This document shows positions 10,308-19,462 of a DNA stretch of 64,000 nt, piece after piece (the first letter of the stretch is position 1; the number at the start of each line of letters is the position of its first letter). The position numbers and the translations under genes are program-made. The notes beneath the pieces are model-generated. The model was not told where the DNA came from and did no database searches. It saw only the letters and a list, made by a program, of their open reading frames with translations. This DNA is from Bremia lactucae (taxonomy: Eukaryota; Oomycota; Peronosporomycetes; Peronosporales; Peronosporaceae), in NCBI RefSeq assembly GCF_004359215.1, contig NC_090612.1, positions 4,988,181 to 5,052,180 on the forward strand. Reading direction: 5' to 3'.

Positions 10308-11393
10308 ATGTTAGATGAAAATGGACATCCGCAACACATTAGGCGTGATGGCTACTCTTTTCTAAGTGACATAGAAAGGAGTGCGGTCGAGCAAATGAGT
10401 TCGACCGTGGCGAAAGATGCCATCCTAGCCATGCTGTCCGGTTTGGACAGAGATGCCCTCCATTCAGCCATCGCCAAGTTCATACGACATGAAGTTGACG
10501 AGGCGAAGGAAAGGATAGCCTTGTTTAATCAGCAAGGCTCCCAACAGGCAAAACTGTTGAGGTTACAGCAGGTTACAGACCCCTGTGCCTGGGATGACGC
10601 ACACGCGTCGTCCCGAAACCTTAAACATTAACATCTCTAAGTATGCGAGAGTCGAAGAAGACGCCCCCAGACGCCCTCTCAAGATGATTTGTCGAGTTGG
10701 ACGATGCCATAAAGGCTCGTCATATCGTCGCCGAGCAAACACAAGTCGCATTTGCTCAATCAAATATGGCAGGTCGTGCCAAAACTTGGGCATTAGGCCT
10801 TAAGTTGCGCAACCCATATGTCTTTCGGTCGTTAGAGGCTTTTTGAGTCCGGCTCAAACAGACGTTTGAGCCACCTACGAATGAGTTCAGAGCTTTATCA
10901 GAGGTTCTGAAACTCAAGCAAGGCAAGCGTTATGTTTACGATTATGCCCAGCACATACGACGCTTAGCGAGTTGTATCACGAACAACCGGGTTCATGAAC
11001 ACGTTGATTACGGTGTTCTTGTAAGGTCTTACGGATGGTCGCGTGGAGACCCACCTGTTCCGCTTGGAACTGGATACGCTTGGAGAAGCAACATCCGTTG
11101 CGGAACAGGAGGACTTTAGTTTGGGACAGGCTCAAGCTAGTTCGTCATCGTATCGTCCTCCAAGACGACACGAGCTTGGAGGTCCAGAACTTCTGGACCT
11201 CTCTTATGTCGAAAACGAGAGACCTCGCTTTTCGAACAATAAGCGATTGAAGAGATGCAATCGCTGTCAAAAGGTAGGTCACTACGCTCATGAGTGTAGT
11301 GCCCCACGCCCAGTACTGAGGGGTACTGAACGAACTAGTGGACCGACTGCCAAAAAGGGCAACGGTGGCGGGTCCGACGTTGTTGCGAAATAG
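10308..11393 (+). pseudogene. Element B2 gag and CCHC knuckle, decayed
   Basis: The start MLDENGHPQHIRRDGYSF is homologous to B1 and B3 gag, but the frame shifts near 10575 and again near 10680, 10845 and 11035. The knuckle CNRCQKVGHYAHEC (11255-11300) is intact. The capsid region is present in pieces (NLA/AGRAKTWALGLKLRNPY-type block near 10770-10820). It is non-functional as it stands. Confidence 0.75.
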
Positions 11394-11399
11394 TTGCAA

Positions 11400-12010
11400 A
11401 TCTCTTGACGAAAGTTTCTCCAGACACACAATCATAAATGTGTCTCTGCACCTGGTGATGAGGTTTCCCTCATCACCTTGAAAATAAAAGTGACAAATGA
11501 TTTGTCACTTAGAGCCCTAGTGGACTGTGGAGCGTCGAATAACTTTATTCGTCGCCAGTCGCTAGAGGGTCGGTGGCTTAAATATGTTGAGCGCGAAATC
11601 TCTCGAACGAAGATCACGGTGCGTTTAGCGACAGGCGCATCGATATCAGTAATGAAACGCGTAGTAAATTTCACTACACGTTAAAAAAATTCATTACGAT
11701 GATGATTTCATCGTACTCTGAGCACCTTCCTCGATGATGAGGGAATGGTGGACTTTGAAAGTCACTCATGGATTCGGTTGACAAATTTGATGTCAGTATA
11801 GGTACCTTGGCTCAGAAAATATGAGCCAAGAATTAGCTGACAGTATCGATCCGCAAAGATGCCTGCCATCTGATGAACGTCTTGAAGCGTCCACAAGCGT
11901 GTAAATGTACTTCGAGTAAGTGCGATGGCCTCACCTGTGGTACAGTCCTTAGTTCGACTGCACAAGATCACAGCGTGATTACTAATCACACTGTGGAGTC
12001 AGCCACCGGC
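11400..12010 (+). pseudogene. Element B2 aspartic protease, decayed
   Basis: LRALVDCGASNNFI occurs at about 11505-11550 and a mutated GTLAQKI-type remainder of the ILG motif at about 11790-11830. Between them, at about 11715-11765, the sequence departs from B1 and B3, with an insert containing GCACCTTCCTCGATGATGAG that is absent from the sister copies. Stops follow. Confidence 0.65.
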
Positions 12011-12174
12011 GGCTATGCGAACGCACAGGCAGCACCGAAGGTCCACCACTAGAATTAGTCGAGTGGAATGAGACATGAATATTCGCCTAGCGGGCGACAT
12101 TCAAGGACTAACCGGTTGCCCATGAAGGACAACACGATGATACTCGGTCGAGCAGAGAGTCGACCGTAGAGGAC

Positions 12175-12640
12175 TTGACTGTGATAGCGCAATCACAGTC
12201 GGAAGACGTTGAGGGAATAAGTCCCCACGTACTTAAGGAGAATTCTCCTCAAAAAGTTATTGCTGAAGTGACTAGACTTCAGCTTCCCGAGAGATTGATC
12301 CATTGGCAGCTTGTGGATATATCCAAGGAAGAAACCGAGACATTGAATGTCTTGGTTAATAATGGTTCAAGAGTAGGCGCTTATACTCTTGATCTGTATG
12401 CGCCTCCGAAGTTAACTTCGAAGATATTTTAATTTCCAACCCTAGAACCCAAGCGGTTCTTGAGAGATCTGCATAGTGGTAGAGTCAAGTAGATCTGCGT
12501 ACTCGTCACAGAGGATGAACACGTAACCGATATTCGGTCAGCGGTAATTTGTGCAGAGAACGAACGGGTTCTCAGCAGCTCATCGATGGACGAAAGTGTC
12601 CTCGATGTGAAGACTCGGGTTGAGAGATATACTACATAAT
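12175..12640 (+). pseudogene. Element B2 protease-to-RT linker
   Basis: The frame at 12175-12432 (VIAQSQSEDVEGISPHVLKE...) is a connecting region without catalytic motifs. It is the segment missing from B3 because of the N gap. The following stretch to 12640 is shared with B3 from 31795. Confidence 0.5.
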
Positions 12641-13509
12641 CCTGGGAGTCACTTAAGACAAATCCTTTATACAAGGATTTGATTGAATTTAGGGATGTAT
12701 TTCCTGAAGCACTTCCATGCGAGTTGCCTAAGGATAAAGGCACTCGACATGAGATCGAGCTCAAACTGGGCTCGAAGTACTGTGTCTTGAAGCAGTGGCC
12801 ACTGCCTCGTGAACAGTACTTGCAGTCGATAAATTTTTATCGACCGATCAAAAGCGCGTCATGTAAGGGAGTTAACCTTCTGTGTGCGAAAGGCCACAGG
12901 AGGGTGGCGGATAGTGCACGCACTCAATAAACTGAGCACGCATTCAATAACTGAATGCTGCAACGGTACCGGCTCAAACGCCGATACCTAGAAAAGACGT
13001 AATCATAGATGATATGTCTAAGAGTACCATCTTTTCGTCTATGGATCTGATATATGGATTTTATCATGTCCTTATGCGCGAACGGGACATCCCGTACACA
13101 GCAGTAAGCACTTCCAGTGGGATGCTCTGGGAATGGCTACTAATACCACAGGGGCTTAGTAACGCCCCTGCAACATTCAACAGATGCGTAACGAATCTGT
13201 TACGAATACATCATCCATAGCCGGGCTATGGACGGAAAGACGGAAGTGGAAGCTCATAAAACTAACGTTTGTCAGGTTCTTACACTTATGCGAAAGCAAA
13301 AGTTGAACGCAAATCTCAAGAAATGTATATTCGCTGCAAGCGAAATACCACTTTTTGGTCGCATCTTCGGTCAACATGGCGTGCACCCTGATCCCGAAAA
13401 GATGAAGGCAACTACCGGCTGGCCAGTTCCAGTCCATGTCAAGGGACTTAGAAAGTTCCTTGGGCTAGCGGCGTACTTGCACAAGTACTCACGCAACAAG
13501 CCGAGATGA
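12640..13509 (+). pseudogene. Element B2 reverse transcriptase lacking the YxDD block
   Basis: Recognisable segments in order are FRDVFPEALPCELPKDKGTRHEI (fragment at 12690-12760), LIYGFYH.LMRERDIPYTAVST, GMLWEWLLIPQGLSNAPATFNRCVTNLL (13040-13205) and the connection segment CIFAASEIPLFGRIFGQHG...GLRKFLGLAAYLHKYSRN (13315-13509). Between CVTNLLR and the next block, where the scrap at 2880-3905 has YFDDVFVHS, B2 reads only a short RIHHP then a stop: the catalytic aspartates are deleted. The enzyme copies element RNA to DNA; this one cannot. B3 has the same lesion. Confidence 0.8.
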
Positions 13510-13559
13510 CAATTTATCTCTCTCGTCTCTAGAAAAAAAAACGAGAAATATTTATGGAA

Positions 13560-13900
13560 CGCTGATTGTCTGCGTTCGTTTGAAGGTATCAAGCAAAGCT
13601 TGATGCAATCGCCCATCTTGGCGATTGCTGATCCAGACAGACCAGTCCATGTGGTCTGTGACGCCAGCGATTTCGCAATCGGCCGTGCGTTAATGCAATA
13701 CGATACAAACAGCGCGGAGCGCGACGTCTGTTACCAATCGCGTCAGCTGCAACCAGCTGAACTCAATTACCCAGTGCATGACAAGGAACTCCTTGCCATG
13801 AAATATGTACTGGCTAAGTTTAGGGTTTATCACCTCGGAGATAGACCGTTCATCGTATATACGGGCCATGCGCCTTACGCACGGCCGTAAATAGCCCACA
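13560..13900 (+). pseudogene. Element B2 RNase H
   Basis: A 96-residue frame starting at 13600 gives VHVVCDASDFAIGRALMQYD, AERDVCYQSRQLQPAELNYPVHDKELLAMKY (split here over its parts) and FIVYTGHAP, the Ty3/gypsy RNase H core with the first catalytic aspartate in CDASD and the glutamate in KELLA. The terminal TDH..L motif is altered to TGHAPYARP followed by a stop, so the last catalytic aspartate is lost. It would degrade the RNA strand during reverse transcription. Confidence 0.8.
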
Positions 13901-14027
13901 CCTCTTGCAAGGAATGGCGAGGTGGCTATTCTTCTTCGCGGAGTATAATTTCTCCGTGGAATATAAACTACGACGAAAAAATGTCGTCGCTGGTGCGTTA
14001 TGACGCCGATCCGATTTCGAGTCGGCG

Positions 14028-15530
14028 GTGCATTCCAACAGTGGAATTAATCCCAGTGTTGCAACACTCACTTCGAGTTTTCTGTCATCGACCTTGTTTG
14101 ATGACATAACGAAAGCCTATGCAGAAGATAAGGACCTTCTGTGTTTAATGGATCATTTAATGAATCCATCCAATAAATCTTTTGAATATTTACCGGCTTT
14201 ATATCGATCGTCATCCGATCGGTACATAACACGCAACGGCTTATTGTATTACACAGCCGTTGCCGGCGACACTCCACGTGTCGTCGTCCCAGCTCACAAT
14301 GATTTGCGTTTGCGCATCATGTATGAGTGTCAGGATGCACCAACAAGTGGGCATCGTGGACGTGAGAAGACTTATCTCACAGTAAGTCGCGACTTTTACT
14401 GGCCCCGCCAGTATCAGTTTGTGCGCAAGTACTTTCGTGCTTGCGAGGTATGTCAACGTGTGAAGCCTAGTCCTTCATTCGTGCACCTCTTCAACCTCTT
14501 CCACTTCCGGCATATTGTTGACAGTCCGTATCTGTGGACTTCGTCTTTGGATTTCCCGAAGACGATCACAAAAACGATGGAATCCTTGTTTTTGTAGACA
14601 GATTCAGCAAGGTGTTTTATCTTGCTGCAGTACCAGAGTCGATCACGGCTCCGGGCTGTGCCCGTGTCTTTACGACCGGTAATCAAACTCCACGGGTTAC
14701 CCTGTGAACTTGTCTCGGATAGAGATCCACGGTTTACGGCGGAGTTTTGGCAATCCGTGATTTGATCTCTCGGAATACGGCTGACTATGTCAACTTCTAA
14801 TCATCCAGAGACAGATGGTCAGACGGACGCATAAATCGCGTCCTCGGAGAGATACTTCGAGGTTACGTCCAACCGTATCCAAATTGGAGCGAGTTTTTAC
14901 CGATGGTCGAATTCACCATGAATAATTCGGTGCATGCGCCTACAACGCATACACCGTTCTTCGTGAATGGCTTACGCATCCACGCATACCCACCCAATTA
15001 AAGGGATCCTCTTGTTTAAGGGAGGGGGGTGGACTCGCACGAGCAAAATTATTTCTGGCTCATGCTCATCACGCTTCGAAGTTACCAACGATGCGAATGA
15101 TGTCGATGTCGAAGCAATCGACATCGAAGATGAGAATACTCTCATGGCAGTGCGCACGGAGCGTACTGAAAAAAACAGAACAAATGAGTCAGCAGAGGAA
15201 TTTTTGCTGGCTCGAGAATCAGTAATCCGTTTCGTACAGGATTCCAATGCTAACGCAGTGGACCGTCAAAAACGGAACGCAGACAAACATGGAAGAGCAA
15301 ACGTTCTCTCATTTAAAATTAATGACCTAGTGCTACTCTCTACGGTAAACTTACCTAAGCGTGTAGTCACTAATGTGGGTAGCAGTAAACTACTACCCGG
15401 ATTCATTGGGCCATTCCGTGTACTGCATCGCAGAGGCAATGTGTACACAATATTATTGCCACGTAGGATGCGTTCGCATCCTACGTTTTACGTTGGTCGG
15501 CTCCGTCTGCACCATCAGTACGCGGCTTCT
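14028..15530 (+). pseudogene. Element B2 integrase (HHCC, broken core, C-terminal GPF domain)
   Basis: The zinc-binding N-terminal module is at 14270-14470 (H..LR..., SGHRG, CEVCQRVKPSPS). The DDE core from 14500 to 14900 is broken over several frames, with DRFSKVF-like and DRDPR-like traces. The C-terminal domain is intact at 15320-15530 (NDLVLLSTVNL, LLPGFIGPFRVLHRRGN, HPTFYVGRLRLHH), including the GPF signature of chromoviral integrases. The enzyme would insert the cDNA. The plus-strand frame continues unbroken from here through the linker to 16271. Confidence 0.8.
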
Positions 15531-15906
15531 TCCGAGTATGGATCTGACCATCCTTTTCAAGAATCCCTAAAAGATTCTTGTGGTCACGAACCAGATACTC
15601 ATGTTGAATCCGGAGATTCTCATGCCGGGTCCGAAGATCCTCGAAACCGCGATGGGCGGAAGACAGCTCCACACAAAGAGCGTGATATTTCCGTTCGTAC
15701 TCCAACATGGAGTGCGCACTCTTTGAACTGTCTTTTAACCATTCGATATGGTGAGCCTGCACCGTCTGCTCTAACGATTGACGCTTGCCGCGCTCTTGAC
15801 CAAGTCCTTCCTCCATATCATGGAGGAAGTGATCGAGTTTGTCGATCTTCGACTCTAGATCCGACACATGGGTCGGATCTAATTTTCCCTCCTCCGCCAC
15901 AACCAT
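15481..15906 (-). CDS. aORF1: antisense coiled-coil frame between integrase and chromodomain
   Basis: An ATG-started 141-residue frame lies on the strand opposite to pol. It is rich in leucine, glutamate and arginine in heptad-like spacing (VSDLESKIDKLDHFLHDMEE, then FEDLRTRHENLRIQHEYLV, LLGILEK in sequence) and ends with a basic TRKKPRT stretch that could act as a nuclear signal. The same frame is open with one stop in B3 (35278 to about 34880) and partly in B5, with many conservative changes between copies (ADEG for AEEG, HELEER for HDMEEG). No known family is recognised. It may be an expressed antisense gene or a side effect of the sense linker; conservation makes the first plausible. Confidence 0.5.
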   Translation of the reverse strand: MVVAEEGKLDPTHVSDLESKIDKLDHFLHDMEEGLGQERGKRQSLEQTVQAHHIEWLKDSSKSAHSMLEYERKYHALCVELSSAHRGFEDLRTRHENLRIQHEYLVRDHKNLLGILEKDGQIHTRKKPRTDGADGADQRKT

Positions 15907-16130
15907 TGGTGGATTACCACGGTGGTCAACGTCTCCTTGTGGAACGTATTCAAAACCACCGTGATGTGAAGGGGCAGCGGACGAGTTATCTGTTTGCTGG
16001 CGCGGTTATTCACCTTTGCATGACAGCTGGGAGCTTCGTTCCCAACTGGTTGTTGACGTTGAGGGCCTCATCCGTCAGTATGACGAGACTCATCCGATGG
16101 ATTTACAGGTCCATCGGTAAACAAGCGCCA
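15900..16130 (+). pseudogene. Element B2 chromodomain with one-base frameshift
   Basis: The lead RLLVERIQNHRDVKGQRTSYL is in the integrase frame, but then the reading shifts, and the chromodomain core (WRGYSPLHDSWEL, VEGLIRQYDETHP) is in another frame after about 15988. B3 has the same shift; B5 has the unshifted YLVRWRGYPPSHDGWEP. Chromodomains on gypsy integrases target insertion to marked chromatin. Confidence 0.75.
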
Positions 16131-17157
16131 CTGGCGCCTGTACATCGAATGCTAAACCTCGATCGCATCGCGCATCTCGATAGAGATGCGGAGGGCGAAG
16201 AAACGGAATATACATCCCCTTGTACTCGTTCGTGTTGTCAACACAACATGGACAGGGATCATTCCACGTGAGGCATGGAAGTCCTGCATCACGTGACAAC
16301 CGATGCAATTTATACCTTGCACCGGATGGAGTTCGCTTCTCAAACTTAACGCGAATCGCGTTAAGTCTTTAAGACCAGGCTTCGCGTCCAATGTCTTTGA
16401 CATTGCGAATAAACGCGCTCCAGGCTTGCACAAGCGAGACTTTATCTCGCTTGGTGTTGCCACTATACCGTTGATGCTAAAAAGCATCGAGATAGAAATC
16501 TTTCTCAGCGCGTAAGTTCTTTGCGCGGGACCAAGGCCATGTAGCTTTGTCGCACTAAATAAGGGATATTTATAGTGAGTAGTAGTCTTTACAGACAAGC
16601 TTTTGATTAGCTGTTTGGGCAAAAACCACGGCTTCTTCTCAGGGGCAAGACGAGAATTTTTAGTGTCTACGATCCCCTGAGTGGACCCACTGAAGCAGGG
16701 GTACCACAAGAACTTTTATTACGATGGATTACGCCATCGTCATCACAACGCACAGAAATATGTGCGGGTGACGGCACGGGAGACGGTGCTGGCGATGAGG
16801 AAACATCCTCATCGTCGGAACCAAACATGCTGTAGCTAATGCTACCAGCACGTCTACCCGAATGAGCCCCCTCACTCGAAGGCTCATGGTCAGCCGCCTG
16901 ACGACGTTCAGGCGACTGTTCTGTTCTCCCGAGTCGGCCATTTCGTCCGACTCGCATTCGTAGTTGACCTCCAAAGAGGGGTCGCATTCATGTGGTGTAT
17001 CACCACGTGCACCCGCAACATTTAGAGTTGCAGGAGAAGACGATGCTACGGCAGACGAATTGTCTGCCGCAAGAGACAATAATGCGTCGTTCGCGGCTGC
17101 ATGAACCGCAGCCTAAGGCGCCGCACTATTCGCATACTGCATGGACTTGTTAACCAT
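16100..17157 (-). pseudogene. aORF2: antisense gene between chromodomain and 3' LTR (family B copy)
   Basis: The minus strand starts at an ATG at 17157, 117 bases from the 3' LTR, with a VNKSM-like N-terminus, then a disordered acidic and proline-serine stretch (YSMFGSDDEDVSSSPAPSP), then a conserved core LAPEKKPWFLPKQLI, KYPLFSATKLHG, AWSAFIRNVKDIGREAW and finally RDAGLPCLTWNDPCPCC. Three frame breaks or stops separate these blocks (near 16920, 16685 and 16425). The core order recurs in B4 and, diverged, in family D (59540-60608). I recognise no known family; it is not gag, pol or env. Function unknown. Confidence 0.55.
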
Positions 17158-17273
17158 GCGATAGAATTAAAAGTGATGGTCTGGACAATCCACACCGGTT
17201 TTAATAAAGCGGTCAAATAGTGATTACTCTTCCCAATGACAGTCATAGTGATTGTCGTTTAAGGGAGAAGTGA

Positions 17274-17709
17274 TGTAACGGGGTGTATCGTTACATGAAT
17301 TTAACACTTAAAGGTTGTTAATTAATATATTATCTAAAAGGTAGATATTATTTGGAGAATATTCTTTACATGTTAATATTCTAAAAGCTTATCCATTGGT
17401 AGAAATAGGTTATTTATATCTACGTGCTCCGTACTCCAGACAGCACTGGACGCGCGCAAGGAGAGAGACGATTAAGACTTTATTACATGTTTCGTAATGC
17501 TTTATATTTAAGTTAGTATTAAGTAGATGGAACAGAAGAACTTAATGATAATACAGTTTTCAATTTGCCCTCTTTAAAGCAAGTGTTTTAAAGAGAGTCT
17601 TCCTCTACACGTACTAGTGTACGTGGAGTGACGTGAGGCACCAATCGCATTGAACCAGTGCGAAGTGGACTTGTACTGTAGCAGTACAAGTCAGTAGTGC
17701 CCCGTTAAA
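17274..17709 (+). repeat. Element B2 3' LTR
   Basis: It runs from TGTAACGG to CCGTTAAA, preceded by a purine run. It differs from the 5' LTR of the same element at many sites and in small indels. Confidence 0.85.
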
Positions 17710-18170
17710 ATTACCCCAGTAACACTCAGCTGTTGTAGAAAAAACTGTTTGAGTCGTCGGAATACAATCGATGAGAATTCTATTCCTAATCTAGTTTTGT
17801 GACGCGGTCACATACCCGTTTCGAAGAAGTTGCAATACAAGTTTCTCACGAATGCTTACTAAAGCTTGGTATATGGAGATAATTAGAACTCATTTTTACT
17901 TGCCTTTTCTATATATACCTTATTCTGACTCTTACTGAAAGGTAAAGCCTTTTTGTATGTAAAAATGGTCCCTCTGAAGTGCTCATTTAAAGCTTCAATC
18001 ATCAAATTTCAAACAAAGCAAAATTTTCGCGTCGTTTTAAGATAAAAAAGAAGCAATATCTGCCAAAATTAGAGCTCTTTGCCACGCTTTCGAAATATTG
18101 TAGAGAACAGCAATACAATACTCCGCGCTGGCCATTTTTGCGTCGCTTCCCATTCTTGCAACGTTGCGTC
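17710..18170. other. Upstream region of the sirtuin gene
   Basis: No gene, repeat or RNA is evident in this interval between the B2 LTR and the sirtuin start. It marks the left border of gene island 1 and should contain the sirtuin promoter. Confidence 0.4.
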
Positions 18171-19307
18171 ATGATAGCCTCGTCAAAGCGGTGCCGCGCG
18201 CCCAATGAGAGGGATAGCTACCTACCTGCTGCACATAATTACCAGCTTGCGCCCATGAAAGCGTTGCTCCGCTCAGCGAGACACGAATTCTACCTTGAGA
18301 GTCTGCACAATTCGTCTTCCATCGAGACCGAAGCACCGCCCGTTGTCGATCAAGCGAGCAATGAATTGAATCAATCGCTGGACGAGCAATGCCGCCGTTT
18401 GGCAACTTTTATTGCTAATTCAAGGCACTTGGTCGCCTTTACAGGTGCCGGTATTAGTACCTCTGTGGGCCTTCCTGACTACCGCGGGGAGCACGGGATT
18501 CGCACTAAGACATTTAAACTCTCGAAGCGGCAAAAAGTAGAGACGACAAAACCTGCAAATCGCACAAACCACGACTCCGAGGAATTGAGTTTGATTTTGA
18601 AATCGCACGGTGAAATTCCCGATTTTAATCACTTGGTGCCGTCAACGACGCACATGGCGCTGTATGAGCTTCATCGTCTTGGCTATTTAAAACACATTGT
18701 GTCTCAAAACGTCGACAATTTGCATTTAAAAAGTGGCGTGCCTGCTAGTGCATTGACGGAAGTACACGGCAATGCCACGCACGCCAAGTGCGAGACGTGT
18801 GAGAAAATCTACACCTCTAATTTTCCATGGACGGGCTTGTGTGACGACCCCGAGTGTGTGAGTACCAAGCGCTCGATTGAGCAACGCGTGAGGGCGCGTA
18901 CACGGCATGGCAATGGCCGATTAAAACGAAACGTTGTGGGCTTTGACGAGCCACTGGGCGACATTGACGTCGCTATTGATGAATGTGAGGCCGCTGACGT
19001 GGCCTTAGTGCTCGGCACGTCGTTGCGCGTCGAACCTTTTTCCGAAATGGCAGGCGAGTATGCAGGATCGTTGTGTATTGTAAACTTGCAGCCAACGACG
19101 ACGAAGCTTGATCGTCGAGCGGAAGAAACGGGTGTCCGCGTATTTGCGAAGACGGACATTGTAATGGCCAAAACCATGCAATACTTGATGAACGACGAAA
19201 AGTATTCGGTTCCCGAGTGGACAGGAGATCACTCGGCGCTTGTTTTTGAACCCGAGGACGAGAGCAAGAATCTCGTAAATGTGTTAGCAGGACGAATCGT
19301 TACATGA
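18171..19307 (+). CDS. Sirtuin, SIRT6/SIRT7-type NAD-dependent protein deacylase
   Basis: The product (378 residues from the ATG at 18171; the ATG at 18255 is the alternative) has the full sirtuin core. GAGISTSVGLPDYRG binds NAD (residues about 92-106), QNVDNLH lies near 178, and the catalytic histidine is in VHGNATH (about 197). A zinc ribbon follows (CETC, then CDDPEC), then VGFDEPLGD and the adenosine-contacting LGTSLRVEPFS and VNLQPT blocks. The GLPDYRG form and the short zinc insert place it in class IV (SIRT6/7), which deacylates histones and other nuclear proteins. The frame is intact without introns. An upstream in-frame TTG at 18138 is not a convincing start. Confidence 0.92.
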   Translation: MIASSKRCRAPNERDSYLPAAHNYQLAPMKALLRSARHEFYLESLHNSSSIETEAPPVVDQASNELNQSLDEQCRRLATFIANSRHLVAFTGAGISTSVGLPDYRGEHGIRTKTFKLSKRQKVETTKPANRTNHDSEELSLILKSHGEIPDFNHLVPSTTHMALYELHRLGYLKHIVSQNVDNLHLKSGVPASALTEVHGNATHAKCETCEKIYTSNFPWTGLCDDPECVSTKRSIEQRVRARTRHGNGRLKRNVVGFDEPLGDIDVAIDECEAADVALVLGTSLRVEPFSEMAGEYAGSLCIVNLQPTTTKLDRRAEETGVRVFAKTDIVMAKTMQYLMNDEKYSVPEWTGDHSALVFEPEDESKNLVNVLAGRIVT

Positions 19308-19462
19308 TTAATGCTTTTTTTTTCGCTTTTTTGCAATAACTTTTATCCTTAAAATGTGCAGAAAAGTTACAATATTATTCAATCTTTCTATTCGATCTTC
19401 TTAAGACTACAATATCACGATACGTCCTACAAAAGCATAAAGTAGCGACATGCTTACCCTCT

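Larger units (their letters stand above)
9803..17709 (+). mobile_element. Family B gypsy (chromovirus-like) element B2, end to end
   Basis: Two LTRs in the same orientation (9803-10252 and 17274-17709) enclose gag, CCHC, protease, RT, RNase H, integrase and chromodomain on the plus strand, the gene order of Ty3/gypsy chromoviruses, about 7.9 kb in all. A purine run (AAGGGAGAAG) precedes the 3' LTR. All pol genes carry stops or shifts, and the RT catalytic block is deleted. The two LTRs differ at many sites by eye, so this is old or composite. I do not see a target-site duplication (flanks GCATG and ATTAC differ). Two minus-strand frames overlap the 3' third. Confidence 0.85.

Noticed and set aside
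11715..11740. AGCACCTTCCTCGATGATGAGGGAA shared with about 55690, shown here only as a location
   Set aside because: About 25 bases in common between B2 protease and family C 3' sequence; too short to interpret, perhaps a captured fragment or chance.
13177..13260. Minus-strand MDDVFVTDS in B2, which looks like an RT catalytic motif
   Set aside because: It is on the wrong strand and arises by chance from the ATCATCC junction left by the deletion.
18138..18170. Extension of the sirtuin to an upstream TTG
   Set aside because: A nuclear oomycete gene should start at ATG; 18171 is the first one in frame.
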